Position numbers and translations under genes: made by a program. This document shows positions 43,611 through 52,040 of a DNA stretch of 64,000 nucleotides, in pieces. Below the pieces are notes generated by a model, which saw nothing but the letters and a program-made list of their open reading frames with translations, was not told the origin of the DNA and searched no databases. This stretch comes from Roseovarius autotrophicus (lineage in GTDB: Bacteria; Pseudomonadota; Alphaproteobacteria; Rhodobacterales; Rhodobacteraceae), in contig NZ_JAGQDH010000005.1 in the NCBI RefSeq assembly GCF_018069895.1, forward strand, positions 124,001-188,000, written 5' to 3'. Every line of letters starts with the position of its first letter. Within the stretch, counting starts at the first letter, position 1.

Positions 43611-44423
43611 TCACTCGAACATGTCGGGTTGATCCTCGACAAGCTGATTCCAGATCGTCTGGAAATGCAGCCAGCCGATATACTCGCTGCCGACATGTTC
43701 CCGGCTGTAGCGGGCGCGATCCTCGGGTATGCGGATCGGCTGAACTCCCGAGGCGGCGATGTCGAGTTGCTGCTGGCAGCAGCGTTCCAGTGCGATGAAC
43801 CAGAAGGCAGCCGATTCGATCGAATGCCGACTCGCTGTCAGAAGCCCGTGATTCTGATGCAGCGCCGCCTTGACGCCCTTGAACGCCTTCGCGACGTCAG
43901 AGCCGGCGTGGTTCTCGACGGCGACTTGCCCGCCCTGTTCGCCGATCACCACATGGTCCTCGAAAAAGGCGCAGGCGTCCTGCGTGATCGGATCGATGGG
44001 ACGGCCTGTCGCGCACCATGCGGTGCCGTAGGTGGTATGCGCGTGACACATGGCGATGATGTCGGGATGTTCTTCGTGCACGTTGGCATGCAGCACAAAA
44101 CCGGCTCGGTTCACCGCGTGACTGCCCTCGATAACGCGGCCCGCATGGTCGACAAGGATGAGGTTCGACATCCGGACCTTGGCGAAATGCACGCACATCG
44201 GATTGGTCCAGTAGAGGTCCGGGCGTTCGGGATCGCGCACGGTAAGATGTCCGGCAAAGCCATAGTCGAATCCCTGAAGCGCAAAGGCTCTGCATGCCGC
44301 GACAAGCCGCTCCTTGCGGTGGCGGCGCTCGTCCTCGACCTTGTCGAATTGGGGGAGTTCAGGAAAGATCAGCCCGTCCTGTTCGGGCTGGTAGATCGAG
44401 ATGCGTTTACCAAGGTCAAGCAT
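43611..44423 (-). CDS. Class II aldolase/adducin-family protein
   Basis: This 270-residue zinc-type aldolase has the metal ligands in IAMCHAHTTYGTAW (His-x-His, about residue 126) and a further His in LHQNHGLLTAS. The catalytic-acid region is GFVLHANVHEEHPD. The family cleaves or epimerises hydroxylated phosphates (fuculose-, ribulose-, rhamnulose phosphate) or decarboxylates related acids; this subgroup carries an extended N-terminus (about 35 residues), so the substrate may differ. It lies between the E1-like and SAF-dehydrogenase genes on one strand. Confidence 0.85.
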   Translation of the reverse strand: MLDLGKRISIYQPEQDGLIFPELPQFDKVEDERRHRKERLVAACRAFALQGFDYGFAGHLTVRDPERPDLYWTNPMCVHFAKVRMSNLILVDHAGRVIEGSHAVNRAGFVLHANVHEEHPDIIAMCHAHTTYGTAWCATGRPIDPITQDACAFFEDHVVIGEQGGQVAVENHAGSDVAKAFKGVKAALHQNHGLLTASRHSIESAAFWFIALERCCQQQLDIAASGVQPIRIPEDRARYSREHVGSEYIGWLHFQTIWNQLVEDQPDMFE

Positions 44424-44558
44424 GGGGTGTCTCCCTTCGTTCTGGCTGAGTGATCCGTGACTTCGCGCCCGAGCACGGGAAAAGATGAACCGGGCCGTGG
44501 CCGCCTCTCCGCAGGGCCCCTTTCCGCGGTCCCATAAGAGCGTTTCGTCTGCGCGTTG

Positions 44559-46922
44559 TCATGCAAGAATCCGCCGTTCCGGTGTCAGGGCCCTGACGCG
44601 GTCGGCGATTGAGTGCGCGTCGATGCCGAAATGGCGGTAAAGATTACCGATGGTGCCGGTCTGACCGAAATGCTCTACCCCGAGCGGCAGGGTGCGGTGG
44701 TCGGCGACCGCGCCCAGCCAGGCCAGCGTGGCCGGGTGCCCATCGATCACCGTCACAAGTATGCAATGTGCCGACAGATCGGCGACAAGCCGTTCGACAT
44801 GGCTCCGGGCAGCGTGATTGCCGCGCGCACGCTCGCGCTGGGCGGCGGTCCAGCCCGCATTGAGCCGGTCGGCGGAGGTCACGGCCAGAACGCCCACGTC
44901 GCGGCGGTGCTCCGCGATCATTCCGGCGGCGGCGATGGCCTCGTCTGCGATGGCACCCTGATAGGCGATCACCACTTCACAGTTCGGCCCGGGCCTGCGT
45001 AGCCAGTAGGCGCCGTCGATGGCCCCCTGGCGAAAGGCATCGTCAGCACGTTGTCCAGGCTGTTCCAGCGGCTTGGTGGTCAGCCGAAGATAGACCGATC
45101 CACCGGTCTCGTCGCGCAGCCAGGTCCGCGCATCCGGGGCGCTCGCGCCGTCGCGTTGCAGGTAGTCCAAGGCCCATTCCATGATTACCGCAAGCTCGTC
45201 GGCAAAGGCGGGCTCGAATGCGGCAAGTCCGTCCTGGCTCAGCCCGATCAGGGGTGTGGCGATGGATTGATGCGCGCCGCCCTCGGGCGCGAGGGTGACC
45301 CCGGACGGAGTGCCCACAAGAAGAAAACGCGCATCCTGATAGCACGCATAATTGAGTGCATCCAGGCCGCGGCTGACGAATGGATCGTAAAGCGTGCCGA
45401 TCGGGATGAGCCGCTTGCCCCAAAGGCTGTGCGCCAGCCCCGCCGCGCCGAGAAGCAGCATCAGGTTCATCTCGGCAATGCCCAGTTCCAGATGTTGTCC
45501 CTCGGGTGAGAAATTCCACTTTGCGGTGGACGGGATGCGGTGTTCGATGAAGGCGTCCCTCTGCGCGATCCGCGAGAACAGCTTGCGCCGGTTGACCCAT
45601 GGCCCGAGACCGGTCGTGCCGGTGACATCGGGTGAAGACGTCAGGATCCGCGCAGCCAGCGGGCTGTCGCCTCGGGCCAGATTGTCGAGGATCTTTCCGA
45701 ATGCCATCTGGGTCGAGATATCGCGGCTTGTGTCAGACGCGATGTTTGGCACCGGCAGGCGCGCGGTGGCATGGCGGCGCGGCCCCATGGCAAAGAACGG
45801 CACATTCGCGAGGAATGCCCTGAAACCGTCCGGGTTGCTGACCGTGGCCAGCGGCTCCCATTCCTGGCCCTCTGGAATGCCCATATGCGCCTGCCAGTCG
45901 TCCATCTGCGCCTTGGTCATCAACCCGCCATGATTGTCCTTGTGTCCGGCAATGGGCGTGCCCCAGCCCTTGATCGTGTATGCCAAAAAGCAAGTCGGGC
46001 GGTCGTGGTCGATGGCGGCGAAGGTTTCCGCCATCGTCTCGACGCAGTTGCCGCCGAGGTTTTCCATCAGTTCGGCCAGATCGCGGTCGCTGCGCCGCTC
46101 GATCAGGGCGGTTACATCGCCCTGATCCCCCAGATCATTCATCAGCCGTTCGCGCCAGACCGCGCCGCCCATGTAGGTCAGGGCAGAGTATTCGGCATTG
46201 GGACAGGCGTCGATCCAGGCGCGCAGGCGTTCGCCTCCTGGCTCGGCAAAGGCCGCACGCTGCAACTGGCCATACTTGACCTTGACCACGTCCCAGCCGA
46301 ACGCATCGAAGATCTTCTCGATTCGCCCGAAGAGCCCCTCGCGCACGATCCCGTCAAGAGACTGGCGGTTATAGTCGATGATCCACCAGGTGTTGCGCAG
46401 GTTGTTCTTCCAGCCCTCCTGCAGCACCTCGTAGACGTTGCCTTCGTCCATCTCGGCATCGCCCACGAGCGCGACCATGCGTCCGGTGGGGACATCCGCG
46501 CCCCAGTCCTTGGCGGTGATGAAGTCCTGCACCATCGAGGCAAGCGCCGTGATCCCCACGCCAAGCCCGACCGAGCCGGTCGAGAAATCCACATCGTCCA
46601 TATCCTTGGTTCGGCTGGGATAGCTTTGCGTCCCGCCATATCCGCGAAAATTCTCCATCCGCTCGCGGGTCTGGTTGCCCATCAGATATTGCATCGCGTG
46701 AAAGACGGGCGCGGCATGGGGTTTGACCGCCACGCGATCCTCGGGCCGCAGCACCGAAAAATAGAGCGCGGTCATGATCGAGACCATCGAGGCGGAGGAT
46801 GCCTGATGCCCGCCAACCTTGATCCCGTCCATCTTGGGGCGGATGTGGTTGGCGTGGTGGATCATCCAGTGGGACAGCCATAATAGCCGCTGTTCCACGG
46901 TCTTGAGGTGCGTTCTTGCCAT
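44559..46922 (-). CDS. Transketolase-like protein of the homodimeric pyruvate dehydrogenase E1 type (MdeB-like)
   Basis: The 787-residue thiamin-diphosphate enzyme resembles homodimeric 2-oxoacid dehydrogenase E1 proteins (AceE/MdeB). The ThDP/metal-binding motif runs GDAEMDEGNVYEVLQEGW...NN (about residues 150-180), followed by IIDYNRQSLDGIVREG; EGQHLELGIAEMNLMLLLG provides the catalytic Glu in the pyrimidine domain. No lipoyl protein or E3 gene is adjacent. MdeB of Pseudomonas putida, next to an Lrp regulator, acts on 2-oxobutyrate from methionine; an analogous role is possible, but no methionine lyase gene is here. GGGGGAGA precedes ATG 46922. Confidence 0.82.
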   Translation of the reverse strand: MARTHLKTVEQRLLWLSHWMIHHANHIRPKMDGIKVGGHQASSASMVSIMTALYFSVLRPEDRVAVKPHAAPVFHAMQYLMGNQTRERMENFRGYGGTQSYPSRTKDMDDVDFSTGSVGLGVGITALASMVQDFITAKDWGADVPTGRMVALVGDAEMDEGNVYEVLQEGWKNNLRNTWWIIDYNRQSLDGIVREGLFGRIEKIFDAFGWDVVKVKYGQLQRAAFAEPGGERLRAWIDACPNAEYSALTYMGGAVWRERLMNDLGDQGDVTALIERRSDRDLAELMENLGGNCVETMAETFAAIDHDRPTCFLAYTIKGWGTPIAGHKDNHGGLMTKAQMDDWQAHMGIPEGQEWEPLATVSNPDGFRAFLANVPFFAMGPRRHATARLPVPNIASDTSRDISTQMAFGKILDNLARGDSPLAARILTSSPDVTGTTGLGPWVNRRKLFSRIAQRDAFIEHRIPSTAKWNFSPEGQHLELGIAEMNLMLLLGAAGLAHSLWGKRLIPIGTLYDPFVSRGLDALNYACYQDARFLLVGTPSGVTLAPEGGAHQSIATPLIGLSQDGLAAFEPAFADELAVIMEWALDYLQRDGASAPDARTWLRDETGGSVYLRLTTKPLEQPGQRADDAFRQGAIDGAYWLRRPGPNCEVVIAYQGAIADEAIAAAGMIAEHRRDVGVLAVTSADRLNAGWTAAQRERARGNHAARSHVERLVADLSAHCILVTVIDGHPATLAWLGAVADHRTLPLGVEHFGQTGTIGNLYRHFGIDAHSIADRVRALTPERRILA

Positions 46923-46942
46923 GTCTCTCCCCCGGTCTTCCA

Positions 46943-46956
46943 CATCGTATCCGATG
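46943..46956. promoter_or_regulatory. Inverted repeat upstream of the Lrp regulator / E1 gene
   Basis: CATCG-TATC-CGATG is a perfect 5-base inverted repeat 21 bases upstream of the E1 start in the 110-base divergent region. It may be a half of the Lrp-type operator; the wider region is AT-richer than its surroundings (about 46990-47030). Confidence 0.35.
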
Positions 46957-47032
46957 CGACGGACATGAAATCGGCAAATGCGCTCGGGATCGATACTTGT
47001 TGCGCTGGATTTAATCTCATATCGTCAATTTC

Positions 47033-47503
47033 ATGATGGATACCACCAATACTGATGATCTAGATAAGCGAATCCTGCGCGCAATCGCGAAAAATGGCCG
47101 AATTTCGGTCCAGGCGCTCGGTGACTCGGTCGGGTTAAGCCCGAGTCCTGTCGCGCGTCGTCTCAAGCGGTTGGAAGAGCGCGGGATCGTGACCGGCTAC
47201 AGCGCCATGATCGACGAGACGGCGCTTGGATTTGGCGTGTCGGTGTTTGTCTCGGTCAAGCTGGACCGGCAGATCGACGATGCGCTTCAGGCGTTCGAGA
47301 AGGCGATCCTTGCCTTCCCAGAGGTTGTTGATTGCTGGCTGATGACCGGTAACAGGGATTACTTGTTGCGTGTGGTCACGCGCTCTATGGCGGAGTTCGA
47401 GAAATTCCTGGTCGGCAGCCTGACCAAGGTCAAGGGCGTTGCCGAGATCGAAAGCTCGATCCCGTTGCGGCGGGTGAAACAGACCGGGTCTCGAACCCCC
47501 TAA
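47033..47503 (+). CDS. Lrp/AsnC-family transcriptional regulator
   Basis: The 156-residue product has an N-terminal HTH (ILRAIAKNGRISVQALGDSV, GLSPSPVARRLKRLEERGIV) and a C-terminal RAM/ACT ligand domain (FPEVVDCWLMTGNRDYLLRV), typical of octameric amino-acid-responsive Lrp regulators. It is divergent from the MdeB-like E1 gene across 110 bases, matching the mdeR-mdeB arrangement of Pseudomonas. It most likely activates the E1-aldolase-dehydrogenase operon in response to an amino acid. The ligand is not predicted. Confidence 0.92.
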   Translation: MMDTTNTDDLDKRILRAIAKNGRISVQALGDSVGLSPSPVARRLKRLEERGIVTGYSAMIDETALGFGVSVFVSVKLDRQIDDALQAFEKAILAFPEVVDCWLMTGNRDYLLRVVTRSMAEFEKFLVGSLTKVKGVAEIESSIPLRRVKQTGSRTP

Positions 47504-47665
47504 GCCTGGCATAGGCAGGGCAGATGCGCATCGAAGGCCCGGCACGACCGGCGATCATCCTGTCCCATCCCTGTCTGTGACCGCAACGCCACGTTGTCAG
47601 ATCAGTGGCACGACACAATCACTGGCAGGTATTTTCTTCACCGCACTTTCTGATATGGCGGCGGT

Positions 47666-49786
47666 ATGGGATGGATCCTGACACCTCGCCTTGCCGCACC
47701 TCTGATCGGGGCGCTTTGCGCGACCGCCGCAACGGCGCAGGAGACGCCCCGTCGAATTGATACAGGCTACAACAGCTACGGTTATCCGGGCATGATCGAT
47801 ATGCCCGTGGCCCACAGCCGCCCCGATAGCGAGCTGGCCTTGAGCGTCAGTTCCTTCGCCGGCCAGACCCGGAACACGCTGACCTTTCAGCTGACGCCCC
47901 GGCTGTCGGGGAGTTTCCGCTATTCGAAGCTTGAGAATCTTCTGGGGGGTGGCACGCGGGCACTGTTTGACCGCAGTTTCTCGGTGCATTTCCGTTTTGC
48001 CGACGAGACCATCTGGCGCCCGGCTTTCGCAGTCGGGCTGAACGATTTTCTCGGCACCGGCGTTTATTCGTCCGAGTATGTCGTGGCAACCAAGACCATC
48101 GGCGAGCGGGTCCGTGTCACTGGCGGCCTTGGGTGGGGGCGCCTGGGAACGTCGGGCGGGTTCAAGAATCCGTTGTCGGTTCTCGACGACCGGTTCGAGA
48201 CGCGGCCGCCCATTGATGTCGGAGTCGGGGGGGATGTCAGCTCGCAGCAGTTCTTCCGGGGCGATGCGGCCCTTTTCGGCGGGATCGAGTGGCAGGCAAC
48301 CGACAAGCTCCGGCTTACCGCCGAATACTCCTCGGATGCGCACCCACGAGAGGATCCGGCGGCCTTCGAGCGGGAGAATCAGTTGAATTTCGGCGCGACC
48401 TACAAGATCGGGCCGATGACGGATGTCTCGTTGCGCTGGCTTTACGGCAGCGAAGTCGGGGTGCAACTCTCGACCGCCGTCAACCCGAAGAACCGTCCGA
48501 ATCACGGTGGCCGGGAACCGGCACCGCCGCCGGTCCTTGTGCGCGCCGCAGCCCCGGTGGCGGCGCTTTCATGGAATGGCAGTATCGAGCAGAGCGCGGG
48601 TTACAGCAGTCGCGTCGCCGCGGCGCTCGACGGGCAGGGGCTGCGGCTGCATGGCTTTTCCATGGTGGGCAGGCAGGCGCGCGTCGAGATCGAAAACCTC
48701 GCCTGGCCGCAAGAGTCCCAGGCCATCGGACGCACGGCACGGGTGTTGTCGCGCGAATTGCCGCCGCAGATCGAGCGGTTCGAGATCATCCTTGTCACCA
48801 ACGGAGTGCCGGTCACCTCGCTCTCGATCGCGCGGGGCGACATGGAGACGCTCGAACACGACCTTGACGGGGCGTGGAAGAGCTTTGCCCGCGCGCGGCT
48901 TTCCTCGCCGACCGACCCGGTGGCACCGATCAAGGGCCGCTATCCCCGCTTTGAATGGAACCTCAAGCCCTATCTGACCACCAGCCTCTTCGATCCCGAC
49001 GACCCGGTGCGCGCCGATGTCGGGGCCGAATTGCGCGCGCTCTTCGAGGCCGCGCCGGGGCTGGAATTCGGCGGCGCGCTGCGCAAGCGGGCGGTCGGCA
49101 ATCTCGACGAATCCACCCGCCTCTCTGATTCAGTCCTGCCGCGCGTGCGCAGCGATTTCAACATCTACGATCGCGAAGGCGACCCGACGATTCCCGATCT
49201 GACGGCAGCCTATTACTTCAAACCGGGCGAGAACCTCTATGGTCGCGTGAGCGGTGGTTATCTCGAACGGATGTATGGCGGGATCTCGGGCGAACTCCTG
49301 TGGAAGCGCACCGACAGCCCCTTCGCCCTCGGGGCCGAAATCAACTACGTCAAACAGCGCGATTTCGATCAGCTGTTCGGCTTTCAGGAATACAGCGTCG
49401 CCACCGGCCACGTCTCGGCCTATCTTGAACTGGGGGGTGGGTTTCACGCGCAGGTCGATGCCGGGCGCTATCTGGCCAAGGACTGGGGGGCGACCTTTTC
49501 GCTCGACCGCGAGTTCGGCAACGGCTGGAAGGTGGGGGCGTTCGCGACCTTCACCGACGTGTCCTTTGACGATTTCGGCGAAGGTTCTTTCGACAAGGGG
49601 ATCCGCGTGACAATCCCGCTGACATGGATCACGGGCGAGCCGAACAGGACCGATTTCAGCACGACGATCCGTCCGCTCTTGCGGGATGGCGGGGCGCGGC
49701 TCGATGTGGGCGGACGGCTTTACGAGCGTGTGCGCCCGCTGCACAAGCCAGCCCTTCAGGACGGCTGGGGGAGGTTCTGGCGATGA
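47666..49786 (+). CDS. yjbH: YjbH-family outer-membrane exopolysaccharide protein
   Basis: The 706-residue product has a Sec signal (PRLAAPLIGALCATAATAQ) and a large body rich in aromatic beta strands ending in a canonical C-terminal Trp-Arg region, as expected for an outer-membrane beta-barrel. GYPGMIDMPVAHSRPDSEL near residue 37 and the FRYSKLENLLGGG stretch match YjbH (DUF940), the largest protein of the E. coli yjbEFGH operon for a secreted polysaccharide. It should sit in the outer membrane and aid export. The next gene begins in its stop codon (ATGA). Confidence 0.85.
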   Translation: MGWILTPRLAAPLIGALCATAATAQETPRRIDTGYNSYGYPGMIDMPVAHSRPDSELALSVSSFAGQTRNTLTFQLTPRLSGSFRYSKLENLLGGGTRALFDRSFSVHFRFADETIWRPAFAVGLNDFLGTGVYSSEYVVATKTIGERVRVTGGLGWGRLGTSGGFKNPLSVLDDRFETRPPIDVGVGGDVSSQQFFRGDAALFGGIEWQATDKLRLTAEYSSDAHPREDPAAFERENQLNFGATYKIGPMTDVSLRWLYGSEVGVQLSTAVNPKNRPNHGGREPAPPPVLVRAAAPVAALSWNGSIEQSAGYSSRVAAALDGQGLRLHGFSMVGRQARVEIENLAWPQESQAIGRTARVLSRELPPQIERFEIILVTNGVPVTSLSIARGDMETLEHDLDGAWKSFARARLSSPTDPVAPIKGRYPRFEWNLKPYLTTSLFDPDDPVRADVGAELRALFEAAPGLEFGGALRKRAVGNLDESTRLSDSVLPRVRSDFNIYDREGDPTIPDLTAAYYFKPGENLYGRVSGGYLERMYGGISGELLWKRTDSPFALGAEINYVKQRDFDQLFGFQEYSVATGHVSAYLELGGGFHAQVDAGRYLAKDWGATFSLDREFGNGWKVGAFATFTDVSFDDFGEGSFDKGIRVTIPLTWITGEPNRTDFSTTIRPLLRDGGARLDVGGRLYERVRPLHKPALQDGWGRFWR

Positions 49787-50379
49787 TCGGCCGTTTCCCC
49801 TTGCGCGCGGGTGGTGCGGCACTGGTCGCTGCGCTGGCGCTTGGTGGTTGCGACCGGGCGCTGAGCGCGCTCGATCTGACCGGCAATGTCGTGGCGGTGC
49901 AACCGCAGCTCATCGGCGAGGACCGGCTTGATGTGACCATTCCTGCAAGCGGGGCGCGGGCGCGTCTTGGTCCCGTCGCGCGCACTGGCGATGTCATGGT
50001 CTGGCAGACGCTCGACGGAATCACCCTCTCGATGCGGCAGGGGCTGTTGATCGGCACGCGCGGGCTTGGCGATGATCTCATGTCGGCGGAGGTGGATGGC
50101 GTTCTGGCGCTCTTGCGTGGCGCGGCGGGCGAAGGTCCGGTGCCGCATATCCGCACGCATCTCGATGGCGAGGACCGCACCGTCTTTCGAAGCTATCAGT
50201 GCATCCGGGGTGCCGTGACGCGTGATGCCGGGTTGCGCCGGGTTGAGGTGCTGTGCGTCTCGCCGCAGGACCGCTTTGCCAACACCTACTGGATGGATTC
50301 CATGGGCGCCGTGATCCGTTCACATCAATGGATCAGCCCTGCGTTGCGCCATCTGGAGACGGCACATGTTTCAGGATAG
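49783..50379 (+). CDS. yjbF: YjbF-family lipoprotein
   Basis: The 198-residue lipoprotein signal ends at LALGGC (lipobox, Cys about residue 23). The mature part matches the YjbF/GfcB-type family in its order of segments: LSMRQGLLIGTRGLGDDLMSA, a central VPHIRTHLDGE stretch, and CVSPQDRFANTYWMDS near the end. It acts in the periplasm with YjbH. It is coupled to yjbH by ATGA, and the Wza-like gene follows 28 bases on, so all three form one operon. Confidence 0.85.
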   Translation: MIGRFPLRAGGAALVAALALGGCDRALSALDLTGNVVAVQPQLIGEDRLDVTIPASGARARLGPVARTGDVMVWQTLDGITLSMRQGLLIGTRGLGDDLMSAEVDGVLALLRGAAGEGPVPHIRTHLDGEDRTVFRSYQCIRGAVTRDAGLRRVEVLCVSPQDRFANTYWMDSMGAVIRSHQWISPALRHLETAHVSG

Positions 50380-50407
50380 ACGGGTTCAGGGAATTTGGAG
50401 GATGGTC

Positions 50408-51799
50408 ATGGGACACGGCAAGGCGGGTTTCGAAAAACGGGGCGCAATTGGCTTGGTGCTTGCCATGGCGCTTTTGCTGCCTGCGGGCTGTGGCGTGGTT
50501 TACCAAAGTCCGAAGGTCAGCCGTGACACGGGCACCGGGATTGACGTGCGCGAGATCAAGGTGACGCCGGAAACCGTGCTGTTAGCCAATCGCAGTTCCT
50601 ACAGCCCGCGCAACCTCCCGCGCGAGTTTCACGCGGCGGCGAATGCCTCGCAGGGCGCAGGGCTTGGGGCGCTTCCCGCCGCGCCTGAGTCCCCCGACAT
50701 GCGTCCCGGTCGCCTTGACTTGCGTGCGCCGCAGAATTTCACCCCGCCGCCTTACCGGATCGGGGTGGGCGATGTGGTGCTTCTGGCCACGAAAAGCAGC
50801 GGCAACTCGCTCGAGCAGTTGTCCGGGCTTCTGGCTGCGCAGCAACAGCGCCAGGGCTATGTGGTGTCCGATGACGGTTCCATCTCGATCCCGGATATTG
50901 GCCGGGTCGAAATCGCCGGGATGACCCTGGCCGAGGCCCAGGACCGCATTTTCCGCTTCCTCCTGGAAAATCAGGTCGATCCCAGCTTTGCGCTTGAGGT
51001 GAGCGGGTTCAACTCGCAACGTGTGACGGTCGGTGGCGCGGTGCGCAACGCCGCGCGCGTGCCGATCACGCTGGTGCCGCTGAAACTGGGCGATGCGCTC
51101 ACCGCGACCGGCGGGGTCGAGGTGCGGGACGCGGAATTCGCCTCGATCCGCATCTATCGCGACGGCACGCTTTACCAGATTCCGTATCAGGACTATCTCG
51201 CGCGTCCCGACCTGCGGGAGCTGACGCTCCGCGATGGCGACGGGGTGTTCGTGGACATCAATTACGACCTTGACCGCGCGTTCGAATTCTATCGGCAGGA
51301 AGTGGACGTGATCCGCCTGCGCAGCCAGGCGCGCAAGGATGTGCTGGACATGATGGCCACAGAAATGTCCATGCGCCGGGGTCTGCTTCAGGAACAGCGA
51401 TCCAATTTCGAGGCCCGCGCCGAACTGGGGGCGGAAAAGCGTGATTACGTCTATCTCGCAGGCGAGGTCAGAAGCCAGAGCCGCGTCGCCCTTCCCTATG
51501 AACAAAAGGCGGTTCTGGCCGATGTTCTTTACGGGGAAGGCGGTTTTCCCACCCAGACCGGCAACCCGGCCAATGTCTACGTTCTGCGCCAGTCGCAGGA
51601 TCCGGTCGAGTTCGGCGCCGTCACAGCCTGGCATCTCGACATGCGCAACGCGGTCAATATGACGCTTGCGACACAGATGGAAATGCGCCCCAACGATATC
51701 GTTTTTGTCGAGGAACAACCCATCACAAAATGGAACCGTGTCGTTCAGCAGTTCGTGCCGACACTGCTGACAACGCCCGCTTCCATCGCGGCGAGGTAA
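50408..51799 (+). CDS. Wza-like polysaccharide export lipoprotein
   Basis: The 463-residue outer-membrane polysaccharide export protein is a lipoprotein (lipobox LLPAGC near residue 24). It contains a poly-export domain (YRIGVGDVVLLATKSSG, SDDGSISIPDIGRVEIAGMT) followed by SLBB-type repeats (VGGAVRNAARVPI; VYLAGEVRSQSRVALPY; a later FVEEQPITKWN). Unlike capsule Wza it lies beside YjbH/YjbF, with no chain-length kinase Wzc. The start at ATG 50408 has GGAGG with a 6-base spacer; ATG 50402 would have no spacing. A second long coiled stretch (FYRQEVDVIRLRSQARKD) lies mid-protein. Confidence 0.85.
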   Translation: MGHGKAGFEKRGAIGLVLAMALLLPAGCGVVYQSPKVSRDTGTGIDVREIKVTPETVLLANRSSYSPRNLPREFHAAANASQGAGLGALPAAPESPDMRPGRLDLRAPQNFTPPPYRIGVGDVVLLATKSSGNSLEQLSGLLAAQQQRQGYVVSDDGSISIPDIGRVEIAGMTLAEAQDRIFRFLLENQVDPSFALEVSGFNSQRVTVGGAVRNAARVPITLVPLKLGDALTATGGVEVRDAEFASIRIYRDGTLYQIPYQDYLARPDLRELTLRDGDGVFVDINYDLDRAFEFYRQEVDVIRLRSQARKDVLDMMATEMSMRRGLLQEQRSNFEARAELGAEKRDYVYLAGEVRSQSRVALPYEQKAVLADVLYGEGGFPTQTGNPANVYVLRQSQDPVEFGAVTAWHLDMRNAVNMTLATQMEMRPNDIVFVEEQPITKWNRVVQQFVPTLLTTPASIAAR

Positions 51800-51986
51800 C
51801 TCCGGGCACCGCGAAGAGGGGGGCGCCTTGTTTCATTTCCTGTGTCAAGGTGACGCAGAGAAGACTTGTCCTTTTCGAAAACCGGGATACCCTCTCGACC
51901 GGGAGTCGTCGTGTGCGTCGGCTTCCGCTCCGGTGTGCGAAGGGGAGAGCGCGCGCCACTTCAGTTGATGTAACGAGGCTGAAGCA

Positions 51987-52008
51987 CCGCCCGCCAACTC
52001 TTGGGCGG
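51987..52008. promoter_or_regulatory. Inverted repeat upstream of the sorbosone-dehydrogenase-like gene
   Basis: CCGCCC (51987-51992) pairs with GGGCGG (52003-52008) across ten bases, 33 bases before the ATG, in a 241-base gap. It could be a terminator for the export operon (no T-run) or a regulator site. The rest of the gap shows no gene. Confidence 0.3.
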
Positions 52009-52040
52009 CAAGGAACTGACGTTCAACCGGGAGGACCCAC

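Noticed and set aside
44424..44558. Possible missing gene between the aldolase and E1 genes
   Set aside because: The 135-base gap holds only short Arg-rich frames with no ribosome site; it is treated as an intra-operon spacer.
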